From Lotus japonicus (Eukaryota > Streptophyta > Magnoliopsida > Fabales > Fabaceae), in the NCBI RefSeq assembly GCF_012489685.1, contig NC_080042.1, positions 11,794,150 through 11,858,149 on the forward strand: a stretch of DNA of 64,000 bases. The letters run 5' to 3'. Shown piece after piece: positions 11,389 to 23,342 of this stretch. Numbering within the stretch: position 1 is the first letter of the stretch; every line of letters begins with the position of its first letter. Both the position numbers and the translations under genes were made by a program. The notes below the pieces were generated by a model. That model was given only the letters and a program-made list of their open reading frames with translations. It made no database searches and was not told the origin of the DNA.

Positions 11389-12343
11389 TCATACTAACCT
11401 TTCCAAGCGCCTTTCCTGATCAGCTGTGAGCCTTGGCTCAATCGCCAACACGCCCCTGCTAGATTTGCTCATATCCAAGTCCTCCCAGCGCTCCTCAGCA
11501 TGAGGATCGGTAAATTGCCCATCTTCCCCCATCCTTTGACCTGCCCTTTCTTGACTTCGGCTCATTCTTGGCCCCCCATACCTTTCATTAATCCACTGTC
11601 CCTGTCTTCTCACGCCACTTTTTCCCTGGCCTTGTAAGCCCTGCTGGCCTTGACCGCCTTCCAAGACCTCGATCTCGTGACATATGTGCCCAGCACCAGC
11701 TCCCTTCTTCCCATACAAGCTCATGCAGTTATTGTAGCATTCTCTCACCCGCCGTTGATCCGCCGCAATCTTTCCAACTTTTTCGCAGGTCAGTGGGTAC
11801 TTTACCGCCAGGTGAGCCGTTGATATCACCGCGCAGAGGCGATTCAACGTGTTCCGACCAATGATGACATTGTATGACGCCACTACCTGTAAAACCAGAT
11901 ATCTTACGGGGAAGAGCTTTGCGCGCACCCAGCCCTGTTCCCTCGAAAAGCCTACCAAAGTCCCGGAGTATGGCATCAGGTCTTTATCTGTTAACCCCAA
12001 CTGGTCAAATGCATCGCCATAGATAATATCTGCAGAACTACCCTGATCTAAGAGCACTCTTTGCACATTGAAACTGTTGATCCTCACCATCACCACCACG
12101 AGATCGTCCTTATATGTCTTAATCCCTTCAAAGTCTGCCGACGATATAACTATGTTCGGGTGCTGAAAACCAAATGGAGTTGAAAACTCTTGTACTGAAC
12201 TCACCGCCCTCACATGCCTGCGTCTTGCTCATGGCGTGTCGCCGCCTCCGCTGAGACCCCCTGCAATTGTATTGATCGTCCCAACCGGCGGTTCAAGATC
12301 CTTGTTGAAGGTTTCTTCAGCTCTTCTCTCCCTAGTCGCCAAC
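11389..12343 (-). pseudogene. Gypsy gag C-terminus and retropepsin, element A
   Basis: Minus-strand reading frame starting inside gag at the truncation point. The gag/protease linker motif GTINTIAGGLSGG lies at about 12280, an in-frame TGA at about 12229, and the aspartic protease follows: VLLDQGSSADIIYGDAF (about 12060) is the active-site loop with its catalytic Asp, and VIIGRNTLNRL is the second conserved block. The frame ends after VLAIEPRLTADQERRLERLV, which in complete gypsy elements leads straight into reverse transcriptase, then meets a stop. Compared with element B the active-site Gly is kept here. Confidence 0.8.
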
Positions 12344-13691
12344 TATTGGTACATGTTGTCTTGCATTTTGTCAAAGCAACCGATTGTCGAAGCAGATGTC
12401 GTGGCATCTGGTTCTGTGAAGCTAGGGCATCAGTCCTCAGCTTGAGTTTCTGTTGTGGGCCCTTTGAAGATTAATTGAAGATATGTTTTTCTGTGTTACT
12501 TGAGGAAAAAAAAGGGTTCTGTGTGTTTGATTGCATTCAAACCAAGTTTCTGCTCCCTGATTCTATAAAGAAAATAAGGGTTCTGTGTGTTTGTTTGCAT
12601 TCAAACTCTGATTGTTGATTGTGTTCACCAATCACTGTGGCAGTGATTGAGAGAAAGAGAGAGGGACTCTCATACTTAGGTTGAGATACTAAGTAGAAAT
12701 ACACTGGGTAGATTAGGAAGTGAACTATGAACTCTTGTGTTCATGAGTGTTTGTAATTCCTGAATCTTGAGATAGTGGATTTCCTTTCTTTGGGTGCAAA
12801 CCCTCCAGACGTAGGTGAAAGTTTTTCACTGTACTAGGTTAACAATTTCTGTGTTTTGTTGTTTCTGTTTTAAGTTCTGTTTTACTATTAAGCGATTGTC
12901 GAACCTATTGTCCAAGTATCGTGCAGGACATTCGTACTACGGGGAACCTGAATTACAATTGGTATCAGAGCAGGCACCCTGTTCTAGTTGGGTGAGCTCC
13001 AGGGAGTTTGATTCAAGTTCTCATGGATAATAAGGAGGGAGGATCAGTCAATAGGCCACCCATTCTGGATGGTACTAACTATGACTACTGGAAGATTCGC
13101 ATGACAGCCTTTCTCAAGTCAATTGACAACAAGACTTGGAAAGCTATTGTCAAGGGTTGGAAGCACCCCACTAAGCCTCAGGTTGAAGGAACCTCTACCA
13201 CTGTTGTGGAGAAACCTGAAGAGGAATGGACCAGTGTTGAAGACGAAGCTGCTATTGGAAACTCCAAGGCTCTAAATGCTATTTTTAATGGAATTGACAA
13301 GAATATGTTTAGGCTGATCAATATGTGTACTGTGGAAAAGGATGCTTGGGAAATTCTGAAAACTGCACATGAAGGAACTACTCGAGTAAGGATGTCAAGG
13401 CTTCAGATGCTTACTACTCAATTTGAAAATTTGATGATGACTGAAGAAGAGACTATCTCAGAATTCCACATGCGTGTCTGTGACTTGTCTAATGCTTCAT
13501 TTTCTTTGGGAGAACCTATGTCAGATGAGAAGCTTGTAAGGAAGATCTTGAGATCTCTTCCTCAGAAATTTGCTATGAAAGTCACTGCAATTGAGGAGGC
13601 TCAAGACATTGAGAACATGAAGGTTGATGAACTTATTGGCTCTTTGCAGACATTTGAATTGAAACTGAGACAATTGATGAGGACATCTTAG
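12344..13691 (+). mobile_element. Truncated Sirevirus-type copia element (5' LTR + gag)
   Basis: A copia copy inserted in the gag of gypsy A. Its 5' LTR is 12344-12957, about 260 bp shorter than in the full-length relative (23343-24218) through an internal deletion near 12505. It is followed by a tRNA-Met-type primer site TTGGTATCAGAGC (12959-12971). gag starts at ATG 13023 and matches 24284 onward almost residue for residue, including the PILDGTNYDYWKIRM start. It is open to about 13670, where the match ends and a different LTR fragment begins. Everything downstream of gag, including the 3' LTR, is gone. Confidence 0.85.
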
Positions 13692-14286
13692 TTTTCTCTT
13701 TTATGTGAGGTAATTGTATGGAGTTAACCATTTTTGTTTTGCTACTTGTTGTTTGGGCGCTTAACGCTATAATACGATGGAGAATCTTCGATGAAGCTCA
13801 ACCCTTGTACGAGTCGGAAATGAGAACTTGAAGAACAGTGGAAGACTCGAAGAGTAGAGTCGGGTGTAAGGCTAGAGTCTTGGGTTAGAGAGCTTACCAT
13901 TATTGGTTAAAGCTTGCATAATGATTTTATGACTTTATATTTGAGGTTTCGGGTAGGTTCCGGTACATTACTTTCCTGCGATTCCCCGATGTGGAAATCG
14001 TATGGAGTATGTCGGATTTATGGTGTCATTGCATAATAGGTTCCTTGTTGAATCTGGTACTACCTGTTAGGTTTTGTAGGTTGTGTTCTTTCGTTCTTAC
14101 CTTCGGGTATTGCCTTGTTCAAGGCTAGATGTAATTTGATTTACAATTGGCAGTAGGCATCACATGTTTTGGAAATACTTTGAAGAAAAAGATATATATA
14201 CTCGTGTTTATGAATCATTTTGGAAAACATTGCATATTTATTTTTAGCAGGTTACTATGGTGACCACTGAAAGTCGGGGCGTTACA
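13692..14286 (+). repeat. 3' end fragment of a gypsy-type LTR
   Basis: Terminal piece of the LTR family seen at 5704-9638 (reverse) and 39819-43092 (same orientation). It shares the GGAGTTAACC block, the TTGTTTGGGCGCTTAAC block and the GGGGCGTTACA terminus at 14286. The start is missing, so it is a broken copy. It lies about 700 bp upstream of the TMEM33 start codon. Confidence 0.65.
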
Positions 14287-14991
14287 TCCACAGAGAGGTG
14301 TAATACTTATATCGTTCACTAGCTATCAAGCTTAAATGATGGTTGCACAATAGTTTAATTGTTTGTTTAAGAACATGAAAATAAATGAAAAGTAAATAAA
14401 CTAATGGAGAAACAACAAGTATGAAGAATTGTTGGGATTAGATTTCATTGAATGACCTTTGTGCATTCTAGTGATTCAAATACAAACCAAGCCTAAGAAT
14501 ATGATTCATCTTCACCAGTTCAACCCTACTTCATCGATGTCTCGCATGAGTGGATAACAATAACTATCTAATCCTAAACATTAATGTCTTACATGATTAA
14601 AAAAGATAGTTATCATGAAGTTTATGTGTTTAAGTGACTAACATACCTAACTCTATGTCTAGCCATTAGGATTATTAGGTGATTACCTCTAGTTCGAAGG
14701 GGCAGATAGTGCAAATTTATGAAACATCGAGGATAAAATCGTCGAAAAAAATAGAGTAAGAGTAGAATTTACACAAACTTAAAATATCAGGGGCCAAAAG
14801 TGTTTTTTAGCCTTTAATTTAATGGCTGGGTCAGTAATACCTAGTTAGAAACAAACCTACGGAAACGACATCAATGGGCTGCGTTTGAGCATCAGAAATT
14901 CCAAAGAATCAACACATTTGGTAGGAGGAAGTTTCACCCTTGAGAGAGAGAGAGAGAGAGTGTTGCAGAAGAAGAAGAACAAGAGTGGAAA
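14287..14991 (+). promoter_or_regulatory. Upstream region and 5' leader of the TMEM33-like gene
   Basis: AT-rich, no ORF or repeat ends recognised. A (GA)n run at 14942-14960 lies within 50 bp of the start codon; such GA tracts are common in plant 5' leaders. No clear TATA box was pinned down. Confidence 0.4.
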
Positions 14992-17900
14992 ATGGGGGAA
15001 GAGAGAGAAGATCCACAGAAGCTGAAGAAATTAGCGGCGGATTCCTACGACTACGACGCCGACTCTCGATGGCCCGATTACTGGGCCAACGTTCTCATCC
15101 CTCCCAACATGGCCTCCCGCTCCGACGTCGTTTCACACTACAAACGCAAGTTCTACCAGCGCCACGTTGTGAGCCCTAAACTCTCATCAAGTTTCAATTT
15201 TTCCTCTGTTTCGGCACTTGGGTCACTCTCCAATTTCGTTATGACTCTTTTGGCCTTGTACCAAAAATATTGTTCTTATTTGCGATTATTCTCAAGTTGT
15301 CTTAGTAAATGCTTTGCTTTTTTGGGGTTACTATAGTTATTGATGGACTTATATTTTTAATCAGAGTTTGTTTTTCATGAGAATTTGTTTTAGTTTCATT
15401 GAATTATTGAACTGATTGTTTAGTTTAGCAAGTTTTTAAGAGAATTATTTGTTTAGATTTTACTTGTGTGCTGTTTTGGAGGACTGCTTGTTTAGTATTT
15501 GGCTTCTCTAAAGTAGGGGAACTTTAGAGGGAATTATGATCATTGATTGTGACATATGAGATTTCAACAATTTCACAGGTTGTTTTGTGTATGTATTTTT
15601 TTCATGATCTCGGTAGACTATTCCATCATTGGATTACTCCATGCTTTAGAGTTGATTGATTATCCTTGTACTTGCTCTTTAGAGGAGGGAAATTAGTTTG
15701 GTCATATATACTCAATTTTATGTTTTGATGCTTCATAGTGTACGTTTGTATCTGGAGAATTTGTCTTACTTGGTAAATTGGTTGTAACTATTGGGTATTG
15801 ATCAGGACCCTGATCTTGTGGTAGAACCAATGAATTTTGGCAGTTCATCTCAGCCAGCACGACAATCATCAACAACAACATCGTCAACCCCACCCCGGAC
15901 AAATGATCAAGTTCGTGCAAGAAGCTCTGGTGAGTTTGTCATTTCTGAATGTCATAGATTTTTCAACATAATTAGAGTAAAGAGCTCACTATGGAGCACA
16001 TATTGGTAATCATACTTGTTTACTGTTTATTGCATTCTAGCCTGAGTCCTACTATTTGTGTTGATTTTTTGTACAGGATCAAGTAATAGAACATCAGGGA
16101 CATCTGCAACTGCAGGTCCTAATTCAACTCCTTTGCGTTGGGATCGGCAGACAATTCTATTTTCTGTTAATGCTTGGGTACAATCTTTTCACCATTATGG
16201 CATAAATTTGTTCATAACATCATTCTGGTCATGATATGCCATTTGCATATTGACAGTTTTGATGACCACATTTGTCTTGTTTTCTTCAGTTCTCTCTTCT
16301 AACTTTTATCACTGAACACTTGTGACAGAACTTTATTCTTAAGAATTTTACATGTCTCAATTACTTGCTATTATAATGCTACTGCTGATCACATTTGTTT
16401 GTATTTCTATTCAAATTTCTATGTTGAGCACTTGTGGAGGAAAGAGAAAATGATATTATACTCCCTCCATCCCTAATTATAAGACCTTTTAGAGACATAC
16501 TTGATGTGACCCTTTACTAGATTCTAGAAATATTTATTACCCTTTTCCAAATATACCCCTTGTATTTATTATACTTTTGTAATTCCAAAATTTTGATTAC
16601 GGCTAATAAATATTGATTTACCACACTACTCAATACATTAATTATTGAAAAACCAATACATTTATTAGCTTCATTACATGTTTTCGTAATAAGTGTAATT
16701 GTCTTAAGATGATCTTATAATGAGAGGGACAGAGGGAGTAATTAGTAAGGGATGTGGTGGCGTTTTCAAATTATATGTAAAATGACTTTGTTTTTGCCCT
16801 AAACTCTTTTCTTTTTGATCTGCATCACTTCTGCTGCTGATGCTTTAAGTTAAATATTTTTCTTTAGGTGTTTGTTGTGGCTGTCCTTGCTGTTTTTCCA
16901 CTGGTACCTAGACATCTTTCTCAAAGGGCATATCGTCTTTCTTTTATGGGTACTACTTGCTCTTCTCTGTACTCATTGTACTCACAGTATGGGGTAAGTT
17001 TTTGTTTTATCACAACTAACATTATTTTCATCTTGATCTGATTTTTCTACCTTTAACATTGTTACATCGTCTCATGCTATTGCAGAAGCCAAGAGCATGG
17101 AATTTGCAGGCGTTGCAAGTTTACTTTCAATCAATAATAGCTGCAAAGGATTTTATATACTTCATCTACTGCCTTACTTTTGTTACATCACATCTTTGCC
17201 TTAAATGTGAGTATTCCTTGGTCAGTTAATCCCATTATACTCCTATTTGCTTCTTCCTGAAGGGGGAGTAATATTATGCAAGATAACGTCAATTAGTGAG
17301 CAAAGTTAATTAGGAAGTTAGTTAGAGTAAGAGATATTAGGTTATAAATAATACAATGGGAAGATTAGAGAGAAACTTTGTTGAGATTTTGAAAGGAAAT
17401 TAGCGAGGGAGAGTCCTGGTCTCTCGAATACCTGAGTTTAACAGAACTTTCGACCATAAATATAATTTTCTTTATATTCCGATCCAGTATTTTACAGCTT
17501 GTATTAAAGCTCTTGGAAAAACTCTGGACAAGATTCAACCAAGAAAGGAAGGGACAGATGGAGAAGTTGAAAAATATTGGGGATAAGCAATTTGAAAATT
17601 ATCAACAATCGGAGATTCAGTTGTTTGATGGAAAATATTAGTATGTGATAGAGCATGGACCAGCTATTGAACTCGCACCTTGAAAAGCCCTAGGTTTGGA
17701 AGAGTTACTCGCCTAGGGGAAAGAAGGGAACAGGGGAAGAAAATTAGGGTTGAGTTGGGAGCATTGTGGCCATATGGTGTATAAAGGTGAGGAGAAGAGT
17801 GTGAGGTCATATTGTCATTTTTTGTTTGTTTTAGGCAGGAAAATACTTTTCCTAAGAGCTTAACTTTATATTGCTAGTATATTTATAAAAGATTAGGCCA

Positions 17901-20900
17901 GTAAATAGCAATTCCACCCCAATTCTTATTCCTGGTGCTTCATCAATTTGTCTGACCTGGCAGATACGTGTGTGTAAACAATTTATGAGTTCGGCTCATG
18001 CCACCGAAGATGGAGGAAGAGGATGGAGTTGTTGTAGGCTAAGTTGGCGGTGTTGGACGATCGTAACAGTGGAGGCAGAAGTGGTACGTAAGGCGTAAGA
18101 TTTTTTTAGCTGTCGATTGGGGACAATTTAAATGGATACGGATGGTGGTAAGGAAGATTGAATTACTCTTTTCTGATGGTGAGGATCCTGTACGTTGGGT
18201 AGCTGAGCTGAAACTTACTTCAAGGTTCAGATTATGTTTGACGAGGTTAACTTGCTGAAACTTACTTCAAACTTTGACGAGGTTAAGGTGAAACTAGTGA
18301 AATCAAGCATGAGAAGGAGAACTTGCTGCACATTTAACCCACACACCAGGTTGCACAGTGTGAGTTGCTTGGAGTCTGAAGGAGATTATCTTTTAAGTTT
18401 AATGGGTCATGCCCGACTATCTAAGATCTACTGGGTCACTTCATTATATGTTGGGCTATGGCTCATTAAGAGACTTATCATGGAATAAGTCATTGTGTGG
18501 AGTAATTGTATTTCAGTATTCCAAATGATATACAAGTTCATTCTTCTTATTGTTGAAACTCATACCACTGTTGCTGCAGCTATTTTTGAGAGGAAAATGG
18601 GACAGAAAATTGCCAAAAGTCATTAGTAACATCAGTGACCACATGGGCGCCACTGCTAAAACTATTGTGCTAGCTACTGCTGTGGCCTGTGGGCATTAAA
18701 GATGATCGATAGGACCCTGGAGGCCATTATTGTCTTTCACATGTATCTTGGCCATCATTGTTTTCAGCGACTACGAGTTGTTCACCTTGAACACAAGGTG
18801 AAAGTTTAGAGGAGAGCATTGTTAGATAATCACATTAGTTTGTTAAGAAATAGCTAGTCAGGGAGTTAGTTTCAGTGGCCACATAGGTGTCACTGCTAAA
18901 GCGATTGTGCTAGCTATTCCTGTTGCCTGTGGGCATTAAAGATGATTCATGGGACTCTGGAGGCCATTATTGTCTTTCACATGTATCATGGTCATCTTTG
19001 TTTTCAGCTACTACAAGTTGTTCACCTTGAACACAAGCTGAAAGTTTAGAGGAGAGCATTGTTAGATAATTCCATTAGTTTGTTAGGAAATAGTTAGTCA
19101 GGGAGTTAGTTTCGGAGTATGAGATGGTTCACTGTTGGTTATCAATAATAGGAGGGTAGAATTATAAACTGTCTTGAGATTTGGAGAGGGAATTAGGGGG
19201 ATAGGGCAGGTCTCTCGAGTACGTGGGTTTAATAGAGATTTTCTATCTATATACACTAATGTTCTTTGTTCATTCTTTTTGTCACTTCCATGACCTGTAT
19301 TTTATGACATGTTTTTATTATGTTGCAGTTGCTTTGATTCCAATCATATGTTGGGCATTTGAAAATGTTGCCAAGTTCCTTAGACGTAATTTCAGTCGCT
19401 CTACCTTGTACAGGTGAATAACCTTTTAAAAATATGTACTAGTTACATGCAAAGAAAATATTGTTGCTAAGAGAGACAACTTTCTCATTAAGCATAGGAG
19501 GATATGTTGTCCTTAATAATTGATTGGACACAGTTTTTGTTTGAGGATACTATTTTTAAGTGTGCCTTAACATCTAAGCAATATCTTTTTATTGCTCAGG
19601 AAGTACTTGGAAGAGCCTTGTGTTTGGGTGGAGTCAAACAATATGACCCTCAATATACTGACATCACATGCCGAGATTGGACTTGGATTTCTGCTGGTCA
19701 TCTCACTGTTCTCGTTAGTTTCTCAATCCTTTCCTTTCTCTTTCCCCTTATGTTCCTATGCTACATATCTTTCTGGCTTAATTGCACATTTGGTCCATGT
19801 ACTGGCTGACGTGTGATTTTGGTTCCCCTATAAATTTTAAGCAAACTTAGTCCCTCAATTTTTTAAATTGTTAGAACTTAGTCTCCCAATCACTTTTATT
19901 TTATTCTACTTAAAACTCATTCTAATTCTCTTAGTGAAATTTGAAATTGATTTCACTAAATCTTGTAAATCTGCTTCAAATCAAAACCCACAAATCAAAA
20001 TATTAAATTTCACCTGAAATTTAAAAAATAATCTCAAATTTTCCTCTCCTAATCTCATTTCCTATAAACCCTGTTGAGATATCTATTAAGAGATATCTAT
20101 CAGGATATATCTCTTTGAGGTCGATTTGTTAGGATATTGTTTGTTAGGACTAGAGTTTATATTATTATGATGGATTAGGATAATATTAGATTTTATTATT
20201 TAGATTTTATGATTTTAAAGTTAGCAGTTGACTAGGAAACCTCTAGGAATCTAGTCTTTAGTACTTCTGAATCAAGTATCAATAGTTTATTTAGAATACT
20301 TCCAATTTCTCTCTTCATAAACTACCAAAGTAAATCTTATAGTTTCAACAAACCCTTCAAATTTTATTTTCTTACTAAATTTTTACGCTTAAACTTTTAA
20401 ATTTATGTTATATCCCTTATCCATTTAAAACCTCAAAATATTTGAATAGAAAATAAGGATTTCAGTACATTTGGTCTAAGAAAATTGACAAAGGGACCAA
20501 ATTTGCTTATTTGTAAAAGTATAAGGACTTAATTAGCTTGAAATCACACCAAAGTCCATACAAGAGGAAGCAGAAGTGCAATTAAGCCGATCTCTTTTCT
20601 ATGAAAGTTATTGGTTTCCTAATTGCAATCCTCATTACTGAACTAAACATGCAGGTGGCAGCGCAACATAATACAGACATTCATGTACTGGCAGGTTTGT
20701 TTCTTTGCTAAGAACTGCGGTTTTTTTTCATGCATTCATATACAGCAACAAACTAGATAGATAACTACATATGAAAACAGTCTTGAATTATTTCTACTGC
20801 TTGTCTGTGTAAAACCGTATTTCACATCTTTTTTTAATCTGTTAATATTTTCTTTAGAGAATCAATTATGGCACCCAGAAGCCACTCATAATAAAATACT

Positions 20901-22059
20901 GTCTGTTCTTATTTAAAATACATATTATATAAAGCTTTTCATGTTCCTTTGTATAAATCATTTCAAAATATCTATGAAGTATTACACATTTTCTTTCCAA
21001 GTCTACCCTTAACATTGAAGAGTTCAACTGTGATGCGCTGTTAGTGTAAAATAGTCTTACATTGATGATCAATTATAGTATGCCACGTAGAAGGAACAAT
21101 TACATTCATTTTAAATTTTAGGATGTTTTTGTAAACAAAGTTTATAGTGGCAATGCACCTTTTATCCAACATTTAATGCTCTATATTCAATTATTTAACA
21201 CTTCTCTTAACTTTTCAATAGGGGGGGGGGGTAGTTTATTGAAATTTACACATTTATGTAAGGTCCTGTTTGGAAGAACTTATTTGAGCTTATCTTATAG
21301 TATAATAAAAACTTATTCTAGTCTTTGAGAGAACTTATGTATATAGCTCATGGCCTACTTACAAGTTGTTTTGAACTTATTTTCATAAGCTGTTTTGATT
21401 AGCTTATGAATTAGAGTTTATGGATACCTATAACTTATTGTGCTTATTTCAATAAGTTTTTCAAGTTAGCTTATTAATTACTGCTTATGCGATACGCGCT
21501 TAAATAAATGGTTTACCCAAATGCACTCAAGACCAACAACTCCCTATGTTCCTATTTATAAGTCACGTTTTTAAAGCTTTTTTGTATGTTCTCCAATATA
21601 AGTCACGCTTAGATATTGATGAAGCATAAAATAGTTTTCTCCAAGTTTACCCGTAATGTTTAAGGCTCCACATTCAGTTATGTATCGCTTATCATCATAC
21701 ATTCTTTTAATTTTTCAGTAAGGCTCATTTAGGGAAATTGACATAACTTTTGTTAGATTTAACATTAACAACTAATTTCAACTAATTTTCATAATGTGTG
21801 ATTAAAAGTGACTTATAAGTGAACATGTAGCAATTAATTTTCTTAATCTACGTGTTGTCTTGGAGATAATGACATTTATTTACCTGTTTTGTCTTTCCTG
21901 CTGCAGCTTTTGAAGCTCATGTATAACGTTCCAGTTACTGCTGCTTACCATCAGAGTGTTTGGGCTAAAATTGGGAGGACGGTTAATCCACTCATCCACA
22001 GCCATGCACCATTCTTGAAGACACCTTTATCTGCTGTCCAAAGATGGTGGCTAAGATAG
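14992..22059 (+). CDS. TMEM33: TMEM33/Pom33-family ER and nuclear-envelope membrane protein
   Basis: Nine exons: 14992-15168, 15806-15929, 16077-16177, 16868-16993, 17086-17206, 19329-19413, 19600-19713, 20655-20694 and 21907-22059. All introns are GT-AG, every phase matches, and the spliced length is 1,041 nt (346 aa). The first ~120 residues are soluble: an acidic start with a WPDYWANVLIPPNMA block, then a Ser/Thr-rich linker. Hydrophobic helices follow at about 123-148, 193-226 and 268-284, with a basic patch (KFLRRNFSR) between the last two. The C-terminal region contains YHQSVWAKIGR. These blocks are those of plant TMEM33/Pom33 homologues, which in fungi and animals help shape ER tubules and position nuclear pores; the plant role is less clear. 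Introns 3, 5, 7 and 8 hold repeats, but no coding damage is seen, so the gene is probably functional. Confidence 0.9.
16461..16738. mobile_element. Stowaway-type MITE in TMEM33 intron 3
   Basis: A 278-bp element with inverted ends CTCCCTCCATCCCTAATTAT and its mirror ending in GACAGAGGGAG, flanked by TA on both sides (16459-16460, 16739-16740). The CTCCCTCC start and TA duplication are typical of Stowaway (Tc1/mariner). It has no coding capacity. Confidence 0.85.
17270..19260. repeat. Decayed retroelement debris with a tandem duplication, TMEM33 intron 5
   Basis: This long intron carries two related segments (about 17280-17420 and 19100-19250) sharing a GTTAGTTAG-type block, a GGTCTCTCGA block and AGTTTAATAGA-like ends, resembling two copies of a decayed LTR. 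Between them a 240-bp unit is tandemly doubled: 18633-18872 and 18873-19112, sharing GCCTGTGGGCATTAAAGATG and GGCCATTATTGTCTTTCACA. No intact gag or pol is present. The segment is read as an old LTR retrotransposon without recognisable coding domains. Confidence 0.5.
19775..20588. mobile_element. MULE-like MITE in TMEM33 intron 7
   Basis: Inverted ends GGCTTAATTGCAC (19775) and GTGCAATTAAGCC (20576-20588), with TTTGGTCC-type subterminal motifs shared with the clearer copy at 43203-43727. The 9-bp flanks match only partly (tatctttct versus gatctcttt), so the insertion is old or the target duplication has decayed. Confidence 0.55.
21250..21860. repeat. Two degenerate MITE-like blocks in TMEM33 intron 8
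   Basis: About 21255-21530 is rich in AACTTATTT/AATAAGCT inverted motifs between GGTCCTGTTTGG and TTTACCCAAATGC ends, as in hAT-type MITEs. About 21540-21855 starts CTCCCTATGTTCC and has TATAAGTCAC at one end and GTGACTTATA at the other, as in a decayed Stowaway. Neither has a clear target duplication. Confidence 0.4.
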
Positions 22060-22870
22060 AGGCTTGTCTGAAGTGATTTCAGAAGAACACTAAGTAGACA
22101 TTTTTCGTGTTATTTCATCTTCAAATACAAATTGAATTCACATGGAACGATCAAGTACTCGTTGGATTAATCTCCATATAACAGAGAACTAAAGTAGATT
22201 TTGGATTGAATAATGATCCAATCGTGAATGACAATTTGATTAAGTAGTGTGTTTACTTGAATATTTAAGTACATTTTTACATTACCCCTATTAACTGATT
22301 TCCTTCTAGAAATAATTTTTTTTTTGGGGTAAATAGTCAATTTGGTCCATGAAAGTGGCATTCGCTGACTAGTTAGTCCCTAAACTATCAAATGACTCTT
22401 GTAGTCTCTGAAAGTGTAACATTGATCAAATTAGTCCTGACGTTAAAAAACTTGCTAACCTTTAATGGAGAGTATAATATGACACGTTATTTGCCTGACA
22501 ATTTTTTAGCTGTCAAATTGATTCCTCCATTGAAAAGTCTATTATTTTTTTCAATTTTTCTATCACTTTGGTCCTTTCTCCGTCTCTCCCTCTCCACCAC
22601 TACCACCATCACCACCACCCCTCTCTTCCTCGACCCAAATTTATGTTTCTTCTCCTTTAGAGAGTTGTCTGATTTCTAAGGTTTTGCCACAATCTCTTAA
22701 GTGTTGTCTAGCTTGTTATCTTTTGTTTTTAGCCTCTTCCTATGAAATTACAGTGGACGGAAGTTGGAGCACGACGGTGAGTAGGATGTGATAGGGGGTG
22801 TTGTTCATGACGGGAGGGGGACTTGGATTTCTGGGGCCTCATGCAGTTTGGGGCCTAGTTAGCTTTTTTG
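22060..22870. other. TMEM33 3' flank and low-complexity sequence
   Basis: The 3' UTR probably lies in the first 250 bp. A GTCAATTTGGTCCATGAAAG-type MULE terminal motif occurs at 22340, without a partner found. A (CAC)n/(ACC)n-rich stretch at 22598-22620 is the only other structure seen; no gene. Confidence 0.4.
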
Positions 22871-23200
22871 GCTGAACTTCTAGCGATGGAGAATGGTTAG
22901 AAGCATGTCTCAAATTTGGGGCACAAGGAGGTTGTGTGTTTTTCTAATTGCGAGGACGTCGTTCATGTACTTATTGATAATGTGGATGTTACTCTACATT
23001 TTGTAATAGGGATGAAATTCTTCCTATTCATACCTTGTTTTGTTAGGGTGGTAGGTAACCCTTTCTCCTGTTCCTAAGGCACGCAATATGGTAGCTAATG
23101 ATCTAACTCGAGATGCAACAATGAATGGATGTCTGGATCACCATTTTAAATTTGGGGCTTCTGCCTTCTAGTGTTATCACTTTGCTTTGTCATGATGTTT
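22871..23200 (+). pseudogene. RNase H-like domain relic (LINE-derived type)
   Basis: A plus-strand segment reads AELLAMENG at 22871, an NLGHKEVVCFSN strand, a DVVHVLIDN block and, after a frame break, ARNMVANDLTRDATMNG at about 23080. These are the order and spacing of the plant RVT_3/RNase H domain found in non-LTR retrotransposons and their relics (AEL.A...G, then an ANDLAR-like end). Stops and shifts occur between 23040 and 23080. No reverse transcriptase part is visible upstream. Confidence 0.55.
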
Positions 23201-23342
23201 TAGTGTAGTTTCTTTTGCGTCTTATTTCCACATGTAAAAAAAAAGACCATGCACCACCAAGGCACGTATGAGAGTAGATTGAGTACTACAACAAATCCAA
23301 TTTGAGGAATTGTATTTTTGCTTGCGTACTCATGTTTGTGGT

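Larger units (their letters stand above)
3394..12343 (-). mobile_element. Non-autonomous Ty3/gypsy element A (truncated, Tat-like)
   Basis: Minus-strand gypsy element of the same family as 44010-56896. In its own direction it reads: gag/protease remnant (12343-11389), a spacer with no pol (11388-10223), an antisense gene on the plus strand (4072-10222, split by a solo LTR at 5704-9638), then the 3' LTR (3715-3394). The 5' LTR and most of gag are missing because a copia element abuts at 12344. Reverse transcriptase, RNase H and integrase are absent, as in element B, so their loss was probably ancestral to the family and not a local deletion. Assignment to the Tat clade is inference from the antisense ORF and the protease style. 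Confidence 0.8.

Noticed and set aside
14940..15179. Arg/Glu-rich ORF overlapping the TMEM33 start
   Set aside because: It is the GA-repeat leader read in another frame over exon 1.
22392..22679. 95-aa plus-strand ORF
   Set aside because: Low-complexity Thr/Ser-rich sequence over a (CAC)n stretch with no family resemblance.
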